64,000 bases of DNA, from NCBI GenBank assembly GCA_029250885.1, contig JAQXEK010000078.1:1-64000 (forward strand), read 5' to 3'. Below are positions 1-8,954 of this stretch, in pieces. This DNA comes from Planctomycetota bacterium. Lineage in GTDB: Bacteria > Planctomycetota > UBA1135 > GCA-002686595. The first letter of the stretch is position 1; each line of letters starts with the position of its first letter. The translations under genes and the position numbers were made by a program. The notes beneath the pieces were generated by a model. That model ran no database searches, was not told the DNA's origin, and saw only the letters and a list, made by a program, of their open reading frames with translations.

Positions 1-1797
1 GCCGCAGCAGTTCAGGGCCAAAACCTACCGACCCTCTTTGCCGCGCTTGAAGCTGCAGACCTTACGGCCACCCTTCAAGGAGCAGGTGACTTTACCCTGC
101 TTGCGCCCAGCGAAGCAGCCTTCGCTGCGCTCCCGGATGGCACACTCGACTTTCTACTCGACCCGGCCAACAAGCAGGACCTTGTAGATATCCTCACCTA
201 CCACGTCATTCCCGACCGGGCCGACTCCTCGGTTGTTGCGACCCTTGACACGGCCCCGACTCTTTTCGGCGACAACCTTCTGTTGATCGACCAGGTGGGC
301 CAGGAGCTGTTTGCCAATGACGCCCGTGTGATCAATGCGGACATCTCTGCCACGAATGGCTTCCTACACGTGATCGACCGCGTGCTCCTGCCACCGACTG
401 ATATTGTCTCCACTCTACAAGCCAATGGCTTCGACACCCTGGTAGCTGCCGTCACCGCAGCCAACCTCGTGCCTACTCTTTCCGGCCCCGGACCGTTCAC
501 CGTCCTTGCGCCGACCGACGAAGCCTTCGCACTGCTGCCCGCAGGAACCCTTGACTCACTGCTGCTGCCCGAAAACCTGGCCGATCTCACGGACATCCTG
601 ACCTACCACGTCTTGAGCCCAGACTTTAAAGCGTCCGAGGCAGTCGGTGCAGAGACCGCAGACGGCCTGAACGGAGTTACGCTGCTCTTTGCAGCCGAGG
701 CCGACCCATCTTCCGGTACGCCTGCTCGAGTGAACGGGATCACGATCTCCTCGATCAACGTGCCTTGCACGAACGGAATTATCCACGTAATCGACGCGGT
801 GCTGCTGCCCGCTAGCGACATCCCGACCTTGGCAAGTGACGCGGGTCTCTCGACTCTTGTCGCCGCCCTAGTTGCCGCAGAGCTGGACGACGATCTGGCC
901 GCTGAAGGCCCCTTTACGGTCTTCGCGCCGACCAACGCCGCCTTTGATGCACTTCCCGATGGAGTTCTTGCCGACCTTCTGCTGCCCGAGAACCAAGCAC
1001 AGTTGATCGACATCTTGCTCTACCACGTCGTAGCCGATGAGCTCACTGCTGCTGAAGTCCTGAGCAACACCGCTCTGACGACTCTTCAGGGCCAGGATGT
1101 CGCCGTAGACGCGTCTCTCCCGGCCGTTGGCGGGGCAGGCTTAGATCAAGTCAACGTCTTGGCGCGCAACGGAATCGTCCACGTCATTGACGCGGTTCTG
1201 CTTCCGCCCGCAACGCTCATGAGCGTGAAAAAGCCGGCTACCCAGGCCTCCCTGACCGACCGACAGGCCGGCATGACCTTTGGCTCCGATGTAGCCGACT
1301 TTCTCGAGTTTGGGTTTGAGGAGCTCCCGTCCTGGTACGGAGTGACCGGCTCACGGAGCGCCGGATGGAGCGTTCTGGACGGCTCGGCCGCCAACCCCAT
1401 CCTTGCGGATGTCCGCGGCTCTGACAAGATTGCCATGTTCATCGAGAGCCCCGGCACCCGGGTCTCTACTGATGGCAGCCGAATCTCTGCCCTCGACGCT
1501 ACCCTGCGCCTGCCCCTGCTAGGGGAGTTCGTCCCGAAGGAAGTCGCGCTGCAGCTACGCTTGCAGGGCGAGGTGCCTAACATCTCCCTCCGCTTCGCCA
1601 AGGCCGATGGCTCCGTGCAAGTCATGTCGCCCACCAGCATGGTGCGAATGGAGAGTTTCATCACTGGCGCCTACGAGCTCAGCGCTCGCTGGTCTGCCTA
1701 CGACGAGTACCTCCCCGTGAGCGGTGTCGAGATTCTCATCGAGAGCCCTTCACGGACCCTTGATGTGGACCGAGTCCGAGTCCTCGCGCTCGACTAA
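1..1797 (+). CDS. Fasciclin (FAS1) repeat protein, 5' end outside window
   Basis: The frame is open from base 1, so the N-terminus and any signal peptide lie outside the window. Three FAS1 domains are visible, at about bases 1-400, 400-810 and 810-1210. Each has the GPFTVFAPTxxAF-type motif, an LxYHVx motif and a closing HVIDxVLLP strand. FAS1 domains mediate extracellular adhesion or matrix contacts, so a secreted or surface protein is inferred. The last 190 residues or so are not FAS1 and I do not recognise them; they look beta-rich and could be a carbohydrate-binding-like or anchoring domain. The gene ends at a strong hairpin shared with the convergent his operon. Confidence 0.9.
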   Translation, partial: AAAVQGQNLPTLFAALEAADLTATLQGAGDFTLLAPSEAAFAALPDGTLDFLLDPANKQDLVDILTYHVIPDRADSSVVATLDTAPTLFGDNLLLIDQVGQELFANDARVINADISATNGFLHVIDRVLLPPTDIVSTLQANGFDTLVAAVTAANLVPTLSGPGPFTVLAPTDEAFALLPAGTLDSLLLPENLADLTDILTYHVLSPDFKASEAVGAETADGLNGVTLLFAAEADPSSGTPARVNGITISSINVPCTNGIIHVIDAVLLPASDIPTLASDAGLSTLVAALVAAELDDDLAAEGPFTVFAPTNAAFDALPDGVLADLLLPENQAQLIDILLYHVVADELTAAEVLSNTALTTLQGQDVAVDASLPAVGGAGLDQVNVLARNGIVHVIDAVLLPPATLMSVKKPATQASLTDRQAGMTFGSDVADFLEFGFEELPSWYGVTGSRSAGWSVLDGSAANPILADVRGSDKIAMFIESPGTRVSTDGSRISALDATLRLPLLGEFVPKEVALQLRLQGEVPNISLRFAKADGSVQVMSPTSMVRMESFITGAYELSARWSAYDEYLPVSGVEILIESPSRTLDVDRVRVLALD

Positions 1798-1810
1798 CGG
1801 CACGTAAGTG

Positions 1811-1848
1811 AGCGGCGCCCCTCTTCCTACGGGAGGAGGGGCGCCGCT
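1811..1848. terminator. Bidirectional hairpin between fasciclin gene and hisD
   Basis: A 13-bp perfect stem pairs 1811-1823 (AGCGGCGCCCCTC) with 1836-1848, followed by TTAATTTAAT. It lies between the convergent stops at 1797 and 1908 and can serve both strands. The T-tract is modest on the plus strand. Confidence 0.7.
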
Positions 1849-1907
1849 TAATTTAATGCCAATTTGGGCGACCGCATGGCCTCAGCACCATGCATTTCCC
1901 GTTTCCG

Positions 1908-3152
1908 CTATAGGCGCTGCTCTGCCGATCTTGCGTGGCCCTCGAGACCTTCCAGCCGCGCAAGTCGAGCCGAATCCTTGGCGATGACCGTCGGATCCTT
2001 GATGTCCAGGTAGGTTAGCGGCCGCAAGAATGTCGCCACAGAAAGACCCGCTTGAAACCGCGAGCTTCCGCCGGTTGGCAGGACATGGTTAGGACCCGCG
2101 CCGTAGTCGCCAAAGACCTCGGCGCTTGCATTTCCAAGGAATAGCCCGCCATAGTTGGTCACGGCACTAGCGAGCTTCGCGGCGTCCTCGCCACAAAGTT
2201 CAAGGTGCTCGGGAGCTAAGCGATTGGAGATCTCCATCGCCTGTTCCAAGCTGCCCGCCAAGACCACCAGGCCATTCCGCTGTAGAGACTCTCTGGCCAC
2301 TGCTTCCGTGGACAGGTTCTGCAGTTGGGAGGCAAGGGCTCTGTCTACGGCGGCGATGAGATCCGGACAAACAGCCAGCAAAACCACCGTTGCCGAGACG
2401 TCGTGTTCGGCCTGTGCGATTAAGTCCGAGGCGATCAGCTCTGCATTGGCATCTTTCCCGGCGATGACGACAAGCTCGCTCGGTCCCGCAAGGGCGTCGA
2501 TCCCGACCTCGCCCACAAGGTGCTTCTTCGCAGCCGTCACGTACCGGTTACCAGGCCCCACGATCATGTCGGCGGCGGGGCCGTGGGTGCCGAAGGCCAA
2601 GGCGCCAATGGCCTGGGCTCCACCACATGCCAGCAGGCCGTCGGCGCCCGCTAAGAACGCGGCGCCCATGGTGACTTCCGTCGGCTTCGGGGAGGCTACC
2701 CAGACGGATTCAACACCCGCAATGCGTGCGGGAATCGCGGACATAAGAACCGAAGACGGCAATGGATAGCGGCCACCGGGAGCATAGGCCCCCACAGTCC
2801 CGACGGGAAGCCAGCGGTGTCCGGCCACACCGCCCTCGATGGGGAAGTCCAGGGGCAGAAGGCACTTGGCCTGAGCCCGGGCAAACTCCTCGATGCGGGC
2901 AGCAACACGCTGGAGCAGCTGCTTCTCCTCGACGGGCAGGGCAAGCCATGCCGCTTCGAGTTGAGAGCGATCGCGAACCATCTCCGCCCCTGGGACTAGG
3001 TCCCCGAAGCGTTCGGCGTGTTTGCGGACGGCCGCCGCGGCGCCCGTACGGACGTCCTCTACGATCGCAGCCGAGGTGGCCAAGGCTTCGGCATCCACGG
3101 GATTGCGTCGGCTTAGAAACAGAGATTGGGGGTCAACTTGACGTAGCTTCAT
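1908..3152 (-). CDS. hisD: Histidinol dehydrogenase HisD
   Basis: 414 aa, the usual HisD length. It catalyses the last two steps of histidine synthesis, the NAD-dependent oxidation of histidinol to histidine. Family motifs in order are PGGRYPLPSSVLMSAIPA, GPGNRYVTAAKKHLVGEVGID, the zinc-site QAEHD segment, LAPEHLEL and GDYGAGPNHVLPTGG. It is the last gene of the his operon. Its ATG overlaps the hisA-IE stop by four bases (ATGA at 3149-3152), which implies translational coupling. Transcription probably stops at the hairpin at 1811-1848. Confidence 0.97.
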   Translation of the reverse strand: MKLRQVDPQSLFLSRRNPVDAEALATSAAIVEDVRTGAAAAVRKHAERFGDLVPGAEMVRDRSQLEAAWLALPVEEKQLLQRVAARIEEFARAQAKCLLPLDFPIEGGVAGHRWLPVGTVGAYAPGGRYPLPSSVLMSAIPARIAGVESVWVASPKPTEVTMGAAFLAGADGLLACGGAQAIGALAFGTHGPAADMIVGPGNRYVTAAKKHLVGEVGIDALAGPSELVVIAGKDANAELIASDLIAQAEHDVSATVVLLAVCPDLIAAVDRALASQLQNLSTEAVARESLQRNGLVVLAGSLEQAMEISNRLAPEHLELCGEDAAKLASAVTNYGGLFLGNASAEVFGDYGAGPNHVLPTGGSSRFQAGLSVATFLRPLTYLDIKDPTVIAKDSARLARLEGLEGHARSAEQRL

Positions 3153-4420
3153 GATTGGGTTCGGGTTGGCTTGGCCTCGCAGGGCCTGCGGCTGACTTTA
3201 AGTGCGCGTCGATCGAGCTCTGCTTCGATATCCGCCATAGAGATGTCCGCTTGGCTAGCCTTGACCATGGCGAAGTAGATTAGATCTGCTGCCTCGTGGC
3301 AAACTTGGCTGGCGGTCACTGCCTCGCCCAGCTCCTGAGCTTCTTCGACCAGTTTCGAAGAAAGCAACGATGGACTGCGGGCCAGACGTACGCTGTTGGA
3401 CTCTAGATCTTCACTGCCTAGCAGCGCCGAGAGTCGCCTCTCCAGTCGCTCCAAGCCTCGATCTTCCGACCAGCAAGAGCTCGTACCCTGGTGGCAGAAT
3501 CCTGCGCCCTTCTGCCGGACAGTGAATCGCAGGGTGTCCCGGTCACAGTCGACGTCCACAGCGAGCAACTCTTGGGAATTCCCAGAGCTCTCGCCTTTGA
3601 CCCAAAGACCGCGACGGCGACTCTGGTAGACCCCTCGCCCCGAGCGCAGCGCTTCGCCGAGACTTGCAGGGCTCGAGTAGGCCAGACCTAGGGCTGTGCC
3701 CCTTTCGCTACACACGACGGTCGGCCACAAGCCGTCCGCACGATCACTCACCAAAGGCGCCATAAACGCCGCATCCAGGGGCAGCTGACCATTGTAGAGG
3801 GCCATGCCGACCTGAGCATCCGCGCCAAGGCGATCGAGGGTAGCAACCTCATCGGCTGTGGTGACTCCCCCGGCGATCGTGACCCGGGTCGAGCCTGCGG
3901 CGTCCACAAAGCGTGCAGCCTGTTCCAGGTCTGTTCCGCCCAGCTTGCCCTCGCGCTCGACGAAAGTCAGAAGGAAACCTCCACAGAGATCCTTTAGTTC
4001 TTCAATGCGCGACGTGACACTGCGGCCGGATCGCTTGCGCCAGCCGTGGGTGACGATCTCGCCATCCCGAGAATCCAGAGCGACCTGGACTCTCTCCTTA
4101 GGCAGACGTGACAGGAGTTCTGGCTCGGCCGACGTGCCGACAATAATCTTGGCGGCCCCTGCATCAAGCCACTTACATGCCGTCTCGTAATCACGAATGC
4201 CACCCCCCACTCGAATCCGAGCTCGCTTACACAAGTCAAGGATCAGCGCTTCGTTGTTGGAAACGCCCTTGGCGGCATCGAGGTCAATCACGGCGACCTC
4301 CCCCACTCGGGCAAAACGCTCGAGAATCGGTTGGGGTGAACCGGCGTCGATGGCGAGTTGTTCGCCCTCTACGAGTTGGACGGTACGACCGCCCTCTAAG
4401 TCAATGGAAGGAATGATCAT
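3149..4420 (-). CDS. hisA-hisIE: HisA-HisI-HisE trifunctional fusion
   Basis: 423 aa carrying three histidine enzymes. Residues 1-225 are the HisA (ProFAR isomerase) barrel, with catalytic-type Asp7 (IIPSIDLEGG) and Asp116 (VALDSRDG) and phosphate loops IRVGGGIR and TIAGGV. Residues about 228-318 are HisI (phosphoribosyl-AMP cyclohydrolase): SRRRGLWVKGESSGNSQ, the metal-binding DVDCDRD (289-295) and FCHQGTSSCW (308-317). Residues about 320-415 are HisE (phosphoribosyl-ATP pyrophosphatase): KLVEEAQELGEAV and HEAADLIY. The helix following the HisA T-loop reads TFVEREG rather than the usual TDxxRDG. HisIE fusions are common; joining HisA to HisIE is unusual. ATGA overlaps occur at both ends of the gene. 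Confidence 0.93.
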   Translation of the reverse strand: MIIPSIDLEGGRTVQLVEGEQLAIDAGSPQPILERFARVGEVAVIDLDAAKGVSNNEALILDLCKRARIRVGGGIRDYETACKWLDAGAAKIIVGTSAEPELLSRLPKERVQVALDSRDGEIVTHGWRKRSGRSVTSRIEELKDLCGGFLLTFVEREGKLGGTDLEQAARFVDAAGSTRVTIAGGVTTADEVATLDRLGADAQVGMALYNGQLPLDAAFMAPLVSDRADGLWPTVVCSERGTALGLAYSSPASLGEALRSGRGVYQSRRRGLWVKGESSGNSQELLAVDVDCDRDTLRFTVRQKGAGFCHQGTSSCWSEDRGLERLERRLSALLGSEDLESNSVRLARSPSLLSSKLVEEAQELGEAVTASQVCHEAADLIYFAMVKASQADISMADIEAELDRRALKVSRRPCEAKPTRTQS

Positions 4421-5175
4421 GGGCGCACCTCGACTCCCGCAAGGGAGAGTTTGGACTTCAGTTGAGCGACGGTGGTCTCACCGTCGTGGAGAATGCTGGC
4501 GGCAAGCACTGCGCTCGCCCCGGCTTCGAGGGCAGCTGCCAAGTGACGCGAGTCCTTGGCTCCCCCCGACGCGACAATCGGAACCCGGACAGAGTTGGCA
4601 ATGGCTTGGATTAGCTCGAGGTCGTACCCCAAACCCGTGCCGTCGCGATCGAAGCTCGTGAGTAAGATCTCTCCGGCGCCCAACTCCGCGGCACGCCGCG
4701 CCCAGGCCTCGGCATCTTTGCCGGTGCGCCGCTTGCCACTGTGAGTGACCACCTCCCATGGAGGGCCTGCTTCGCTCCGCGCCGCATCCAGGGCGAGCAC
4801 GATGCACTGGGCCCCAAAGCGTCGTGAGAGCTTAGAGAGCAGCGACGGATCCGCAACTGCGGCGCTGTTGAGGGCGACCTTGTCGGCACCCGCGTCGAGC
4901 AAGGCGACCGCGGAATCAACGGTGCCGACGCCGCCCCCCACGGTCAAGGGGATGTTGAGCACGGCGCGGACGGCGCGCACGACCTCGAGCGCATTGCCCC
5001 TGCCCTCGGGAGTCGCAGACACATCTAAGAGAACGAGCTCGTCGGCCCCCTGGTCGCGATAGGCCGCAGCACAAGTCACCGGATCCCCGGCATCCCTAAG
5101 ATTTGCAAAGCGAACGCCCTTCACGACACGGCCATCGCGCACGTCGAGGCACGGAATGATCCTTGGATAGAGCAT
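4417..5175 (-). CDS. hisF: Imidazole glycerol phosphate synthase subunit HisF
   Basis: 252 aa, standard length. It is the cyclase subunit that uses ammonia from HisH to turn PRFAR into imidazole glycerol phosphate and AICAR. The (beta/alpha)8 barrel is marked by PCLDVRDGRVVKG with Asp11 and by Asp130 in VLALD, both at the canonical catalytic positions. LTVGGGV, SFDRDGTGLGYD and IVASGGAK are also present. Its start shares one base with the hisH stop (TGATG at 5173-5177), and its stop overlaps hisA-IE, so the synthase subunits are translated together. Confidence 0.97.
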   Translation of the reverse strand: MLYPRIIPCLDVRDGRVVKGVRFANLRDAGDPVTCAAAYRDQGADELVLLDVSATPEGRGNALEVVRAVRAVLNIPLTVGGGVGTVDSAVALLDAGADKVALNSAAVADPSLLSKLSRRFGAQCIVLALDAARSEAGPPWEVVTHSGKRRTGKDAEAWARRAAELGAGEILLTSFDRDGTGLGYDLELIQAIANSVRVPIVASGGAKDSRHLAAALEAGASAVLAASILHDGETTVAQLKSKLSLAGVEVRP

Positions 5176-5810
5176 CAGGCCTGCCCCCTACCGCGTTCCA
5201 ACCAGCGACTCAGCAGTCCCTCGCCCCAGGCCCCGGAAAGCTCGGGGTGGAACTGGCAGGCTAGGACGGCACCGCGCTCGATCGCGCTCACAAAGGTCCC
5301 GCCATAGCTCGTCGTCGCAGCACTCCAAGAGGGCGGTCGACTTGCTAGACGGTAGCCATTGGCGAAATAGGCACAGCCGCTCTCTAGCACCCCCGGGTCT
5401 TCTACGTCCACCCGGTTCCACCCCATGTGGGGCACCCGTAGCGGTTCGGAGAAGCTGCCAATAGCAGCCGGGACAACCCCTAGGCCCTTCACGCCCGGGG
5501 ACTCCTCGCTGTTGTCGCACAAGAGCTGCATACCCAAGCAGATCGCCAGTGTGGAGCGCCCCTCTGCAATGCGATCTACGAGTGGCTCGCGCATGCGGCT
5601 CTGTTCGAGACGCATCGATGCCGCCCCGAAGTCTCCGACACCTGGGAGCACGACGTAGTCGGCATCTCGAATTGCCGATGGCTCGTCGGAGAGTCTTGCC
5701 TTGGCTCCCAACCGCGCAAATGCGGACAGAACCGAGGCTGTGTTCGCCGTGCCCGTAGAGACTACGAGCACCTCAAGGGGTGAGCCGGCTTTGTTTATTT
5801 CGTTCTTCAT
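5175..5810 (-). CDS. hisH: Imidazole glycerol phosphate synthase glutaminase HisH
   Basis: 211 aa class I glutamine amidotransferase that supplies ammonia to HisF. The triad is visible: Cys91 in AICLGMQLL, and His188 and Glu190 in CQFHPELSGAWG. LPGVGDFG and PHMGWN match HisH specifically rather than other glutaminases. The start is coupled to hisB through an ATGA overlap (5807-5810). An N-terminal extension of about 12 residues precedes the first strand (LEVLVVSTG). Confidence 0.95.
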   Translation of the reverse strand: MKNEINKAGSPLEVLVVSTGTANTASVLSAFARLGAKARLSDEPSAIRDADYVVLPGVGDFGAASMRLEQSRMREPLVDRIAEGRSTLAICLGMQLLCDNSEESPGVKGLGVVPAAIGSFSEPLRVPHMGWNRVDVEDPGVLESGCAYFANGYRLASRPPSWSAATTSYGGTFVSAIERGAVLACQFHPELSGAWGEGLLSRWLERGRGQA

Positions 5811-6406
5811 AGGGTGCCTTTGGTGCTTGGGATATCGGTGGATTTCCTCTGGATGGCCTGACCAAGAGCTAGGGCCACAGCCTTGAAGGCCGCCTCAGCG
5901 CGGTGGTGGTCATTTGTGCCTGAGAGCAGGTTGACGTGTAGAGCGAAGCGCCCCTCAATGGCCAGGGAGTTCAGGAAGTGCTCCAGATTCTCCGTGGCAA
6001 CCTGGCCCAGCATCTCTCGGGTCAGACCTAGCTTGACCGACGGCCAAGGCCGACCTGAGAGGTCTACGACCGCCCGAGCGAGGGCCTCGTCCAAGGGGAC
6101 GAAAGCGTAGCCAAAGCGGGTAATCCCACGGCCATCTCCTAGGGCCTGGCCCAGAGCTCGGCCAAGCACCATGGCGCAGTCCTCCACCGTGTGGTGGTCG
6201 TCCACGTGTAGATCCCCTGAGGCGATCAACTGCAGGTCGATACGCGAGTGTTTCACCAGCGCAGTGAGCATGTGATCAAGGAAGGCCAGGCCGGTTTTAA
6301 TGTCCGCCTGTCCGGTGCCATCTAGGTTGAGCTTAAGCTCAATGTCGACCTCACTTGTAGTCCGTGATTGGAACGCGGTTCGGGGCGTCAGGTTTACTGG
6401 CTGCAT
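5807..6406 (-). CDS. hisB: Imidazoleglycerol-phosphate dehydratase HisB
   Basis: 199 aa monofunctional dehydratase without the phosphatase domain found in the enterobacterial bifunctional HisB. The manganese-site motifs are FLDHML, DDHHTVED and NDHHRAEA. RTTSE near the N-terminus is typical of the family. It overlaps the end of hisC-HAD by 13 bases. Because this HisB has no histidinol-phosphatase, that activity must come from elsewhere. The HAD domain fused to HisC immediately upstream is the obvious candidate. Confidence 0.97.
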   Translation of the reverse strand: MQPVNLTPRTAFQSRTTSEVDIELKLNLDGTGQADIKTGLAFLDHMLTALVKHSRIDLQLIASGDLHVDDHHTVEDCAMVLGRALGQALGDGRGITRFGYAFVPLDEALARAVVDLSGRPWPSVKLGLTREMLGQVATENLEHFLNSLAIEGRFALHVNLLSGTNDHHRAEAAFKAVALALGQAIQRKSTDIPSTKGTL

Positions 6407-8076
6407 GGAAGGATCTCCTCTAGCCCTTGGACTGATTCTAAAACTGTGACCGCACCAGCTGCCATGAGGCCTTGTTTTGCCGGACCAGGATTAGCCCCAG
6501 GTGCGATAACCCCAAGGGGAAGAACGCCTGCACCTAGGGCGGATTCGATGTCGTCCCTGGTGTCTCCAAGCATCCAGGCACTGGTGCATCCCAGGCTCTC
6601 TAAGGCCGACTGCACAGGAGCCGGGTTGGGCTTCAACTCGGCGTCCTCCCGGCAGACGATGACGTCAAACAAGTCAGCCAGACCAAAGCGCTCCAAAAAG
6701 AACAGCGCATCCGCGCGCGGGCGGCCTGTCACTACCCCCAGGGCATAGGTTCGCTTCCAGCCCGAGAGCAACTCACGGGTCACGAGACATGACTCGGCCT
6801 GTCGCAGGCCAGGCTCTTCGACCGTGCCCTGGTAGAGCGCTTCAAAACAGCTCGTCACCTCCTCCAAGGAGACCTCTACCCCCGCCTCCCGCAACAACAT
6901 CCAGGTCAGAGCCCAGTCGTCGTTGGCATTGCCGCGGGCCTTGGCGTCCTCCACGTCCTGCGGTGTCACGGTCACGCCAAAGTTCGCGGCCGTCCCCAGG
7001 ATCGCCTGACGGTAAGAGGCGGAGACATCCGCCAGGACACCGTCAAGATCGAAGAGTAGAGCCGGAGGCGCAGCCGCAGTCTGCAGGGCTCGGACAAGGC
7101 GTTCAAACTCCGGCTTGTTGCCGGGCAAGGTGATCCGAAGCGCATCTTGTAAGACTGGATTGTCGGGGAAGATCCGCACGCCAATGCCAAGTGCGCCCAG
7201 GGCCGCTTCGATCCAAGCAGCCGGAAGCTCCCGCGCCAGGACAAAATTGGCCTGGCTACCGGGGGCGCCCGAAAAGCCAAGGGACTGCAATACACACATG
7301 AACTCGCTGCGTTCCTCTGCGATGCTGTTCACGTAGTCCCGCATGCCTACCTCATCATAAAGAAGCCGAGAGAGCGCGATTTCTGCCGATGCTGAGGAGA
7401 CCGGATAGGGGTTCCCGCTGGCCCCTAATCGCTTGATCCAAGCTTGGCTGCCCAAAGCGTATCCAACCCGCAGTCCAGCCAAGCCCCAGGCCTTGGAGAA
7501 GGTCCGCACGACGACCACATTCTCAAACTCAAGTGCCTTCTCGGTGAGGTCATCTTCTGCGAACTCACCGTAGGCAGCATCCAAGACGATCAGAGTCTCG
7601 GGAAGTGCCGTCGCAATACGCTCGAGATCCGCAGCCGTGGCGACTGCCCCCGTTGGGTTGTTGGGCGAGACCACAAAGACGAGCTCGGTCTGGGGACCGC
7701 ATAGTGCCAGGAGTTCGTCCACGGGGAGGGGGCCCGACGGCCAAGGGAAGCTGCGTGCTTGCCCCCCCGCAAGATCCACATAGCGTGGGATCATCTCAAA
7801 AGTCGGGCTGGGGAGAACGGCCTCAGCACCCGGGCTGAGGACAGCGAGGCAAGTTCGCATAAGTGCCCCGTCGCCACCGGAGGTCAACAGAACCCGGTCC
7901 TCGTCCAGGTTAAACCTCTTGGCTAGGGCGGCCCGCAGCTTGCTGGTATCGGGATAGCGAGAACTATCGACCTCGGGTGTCGCCAGGGGGCCAGCGCATC
8001 GCCCCTCATTGCGCGAGAGGTCCAGATCCACCCGTCCCGCTAGGGCCGGTGGGCTGTATTCAGAGGAGTACTTCAT
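6394..8076 (-). CDS. hisC: HisC-HAD phosphatase fusion (aminotransferase + predicted histidinol-phosphatase)
   Basis: 560 aa. Residues 1-335 are a class I/II histidinol-phosphate aminotransferase, with SPNNPTG (137-143) and the PLP lysine K195 in RTFSKAWGLAGLRVGY. Residues about 338-560 are a complete HAD hydrolase: DLDGVLAD with Asp343/Asp345, Thr450 in VVTGRP, Lys482 in KPNP, and GDTRDD with Asp505/Asp509, with a helical cap between motifs I and II. I set the start at the ATG at 8076, which overlaps the hisG stop (ATGA). The frame stays open further upstream, but there it only shadows hisG. The operon otherwise lacks a histidinol-phosphatase, so the HAD half is inferred to fill that step. 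A salvage or house-cleaning phosphatase is the alternative. Confidence 0.93.
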   Translation of the reverse strand: MKYSSEYSPPALAGRVDLDLSRNEGRCAGPLATPEVDSSRYPDTSKLRAALAKRFNLDEDRVLLTSGGDGALMRTCLAVLSPGAEAVLPSPTFEMIPRYVDLAGGQARSFPWPSGPLPVDELLALCGPQTELVFVVSPNNPTGAVATAADLERIATALPETLIVLDAAYGEFAEDDLTEKALEFENVVVVRTFSKAWGLAGLRVGYALGSQAWIKRLGASGNPYPVSSASAEIALSRLLYDEVGMRDYVNSIAEERSEFMCVLQSLGFSGAPGSQANFVLARELPAAWIEAALGALGIGVRIFPDNPVLQDALRITLPGNKPEFERLVRALQTAAAPPALLFDLDGVLADVSASYRQAILGTAANFGVTVTPQDVEDAKARGNANDDWALTWMLLREAGVEVSLEEVTSCFEALYQGTVEEPGLRQAESCLVTRELLSGWKRTYALGVVTGRPRADALFFLERFGLADLFDVIVCREDAELKPNPAPVQSALESLGCTSAWMLGDTRDDIESALGAGVLPLGVIAPGANPGPAKQGLMAAGAVTVLESVQGLEEILPCSQ

Positions 8077-8948
8077 GGGACGATCTGCTCGCAACGGGAG
8101 ACCACGATGTCCGTGGCTCCACAGGCCTTCAGCTGGGGGATCAGTGACGGAATCGAGCAGCGCTTGACGGCCGCTCGCACGGCGAAACCGGCACTGCCGT
8201 GCAGTCCCGAGACCGTTGGCTCGCGCATGCAATCCAAAGCGCCAATGACGTCCTCGAAGGCCGCCGGAGACACGTTCAGGTCGATCATCGCCCGGGTCCG
8301 CGCCTCGATCACCGCCTTCAGGCATAGGGTGAGGTCGTCGATCAGCTCGCGCTTGATGGGATCGGCCATGGCTTGGGGACTGGCGTACAGACGCGTTGAA
8401 GATTTCAAGAGCTCGTCGAAGACGCGCAGGCCATTGGCCCGCAAAGTCGCGCCCGTTGCGATGTTGTCCACGATGAGGTCGGCGTCCTCGGGCGGGAAAA
8501 CCTCAGTGGCTCCGTAGGTGCGAACCAAGGTGCCGTCGATGCCCTTGGACTCGATCCACCTGCGGGCCAGGACCTCGTATTCGCTAGCGACAACAAGGGG
8601 CCCCACCAGGAAGTCGGGATTCTGGAGACTCGCCTCGGGTGCAGCTGCAATCAACCGCACGGGATCTAAGCCCGTATCGATGATTTCGACAAGGTCTGCC
8701 TCCTTCTCCAAGACCCAGTCCGCCCCGGCAAAGCCAAGGTCACGGGTACCACAGGAGAGCATCTCCACGATGTTCTGAGGCTTGAGCATCTTGGTCTCAA
8801 AACCGGGTATCGAGAGTGTTGGGCGGTATCCACGTGCGCTGTTGCTCACGGTGATACCAGCCTCGGAGAGTAGGCCTACTACGCCGTCTTGGATACGCCC
8901 CTTCGGCAGGGCGAGTTGGACCACTTCGGGTCGTTGCTTAGGTGTCAT
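8073..8948 (-). CDS. hisG: ATP phosphoribosyltransferase HisG (long form)
   Basis: 291 aa, the length of the long HisG with a C-terminal ACT-like regulatory domain. No HisZ is therefore needed and allosteric feedback by histidine is expected. Motifs include LALPKGRI, GFAGADWV and the PRPP-binding DADLIVDNIATGATLRANGL. The first gene of the operon, it has a clear ribosome-binding site: AAGGAA at 8960-8955, six bases before the ATG. The leader upstream carries a His-rich peptide and competing hairpins. Confidence 0.97.
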   Translation of the reverse strand: MTPKQRPEVVQLALPKGRIQDGVVGLLSEAGITVSNSARGYRPTLSIPGFETKMLKPQNIVEMLSCGTRDLGFAGADWVLEKEADLVEIIDTGLDPVRLIAAAPEASLQNPDFLVGPLVVASEYEVLARRWIESKGIDGTLVRTYGATEVFPPEDADLIVDNIATGATLRANGLRVFDELLKSSTRLYASPQAMADPIKRELIDDLTLCLKAVIEARTRAMIDLNVSPAAFEDVIGALDCMREPTVSGLHGSAGFAVRAAVKRCSIPSLIPQLKACGATDIVVSRCEQIVP

Positions 8949-8954
8949 TTAGGG

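Noticed and set aside
8077-8325. In-frame N-terminal extension of hisC-HAD (83 residues).
   Set aside because: It lies wholly inside hisG in another frame, has low-complexity Arg/Gly composition and no similarity to HisC; ATG 8076 with an ATGA overlap is the natural start.
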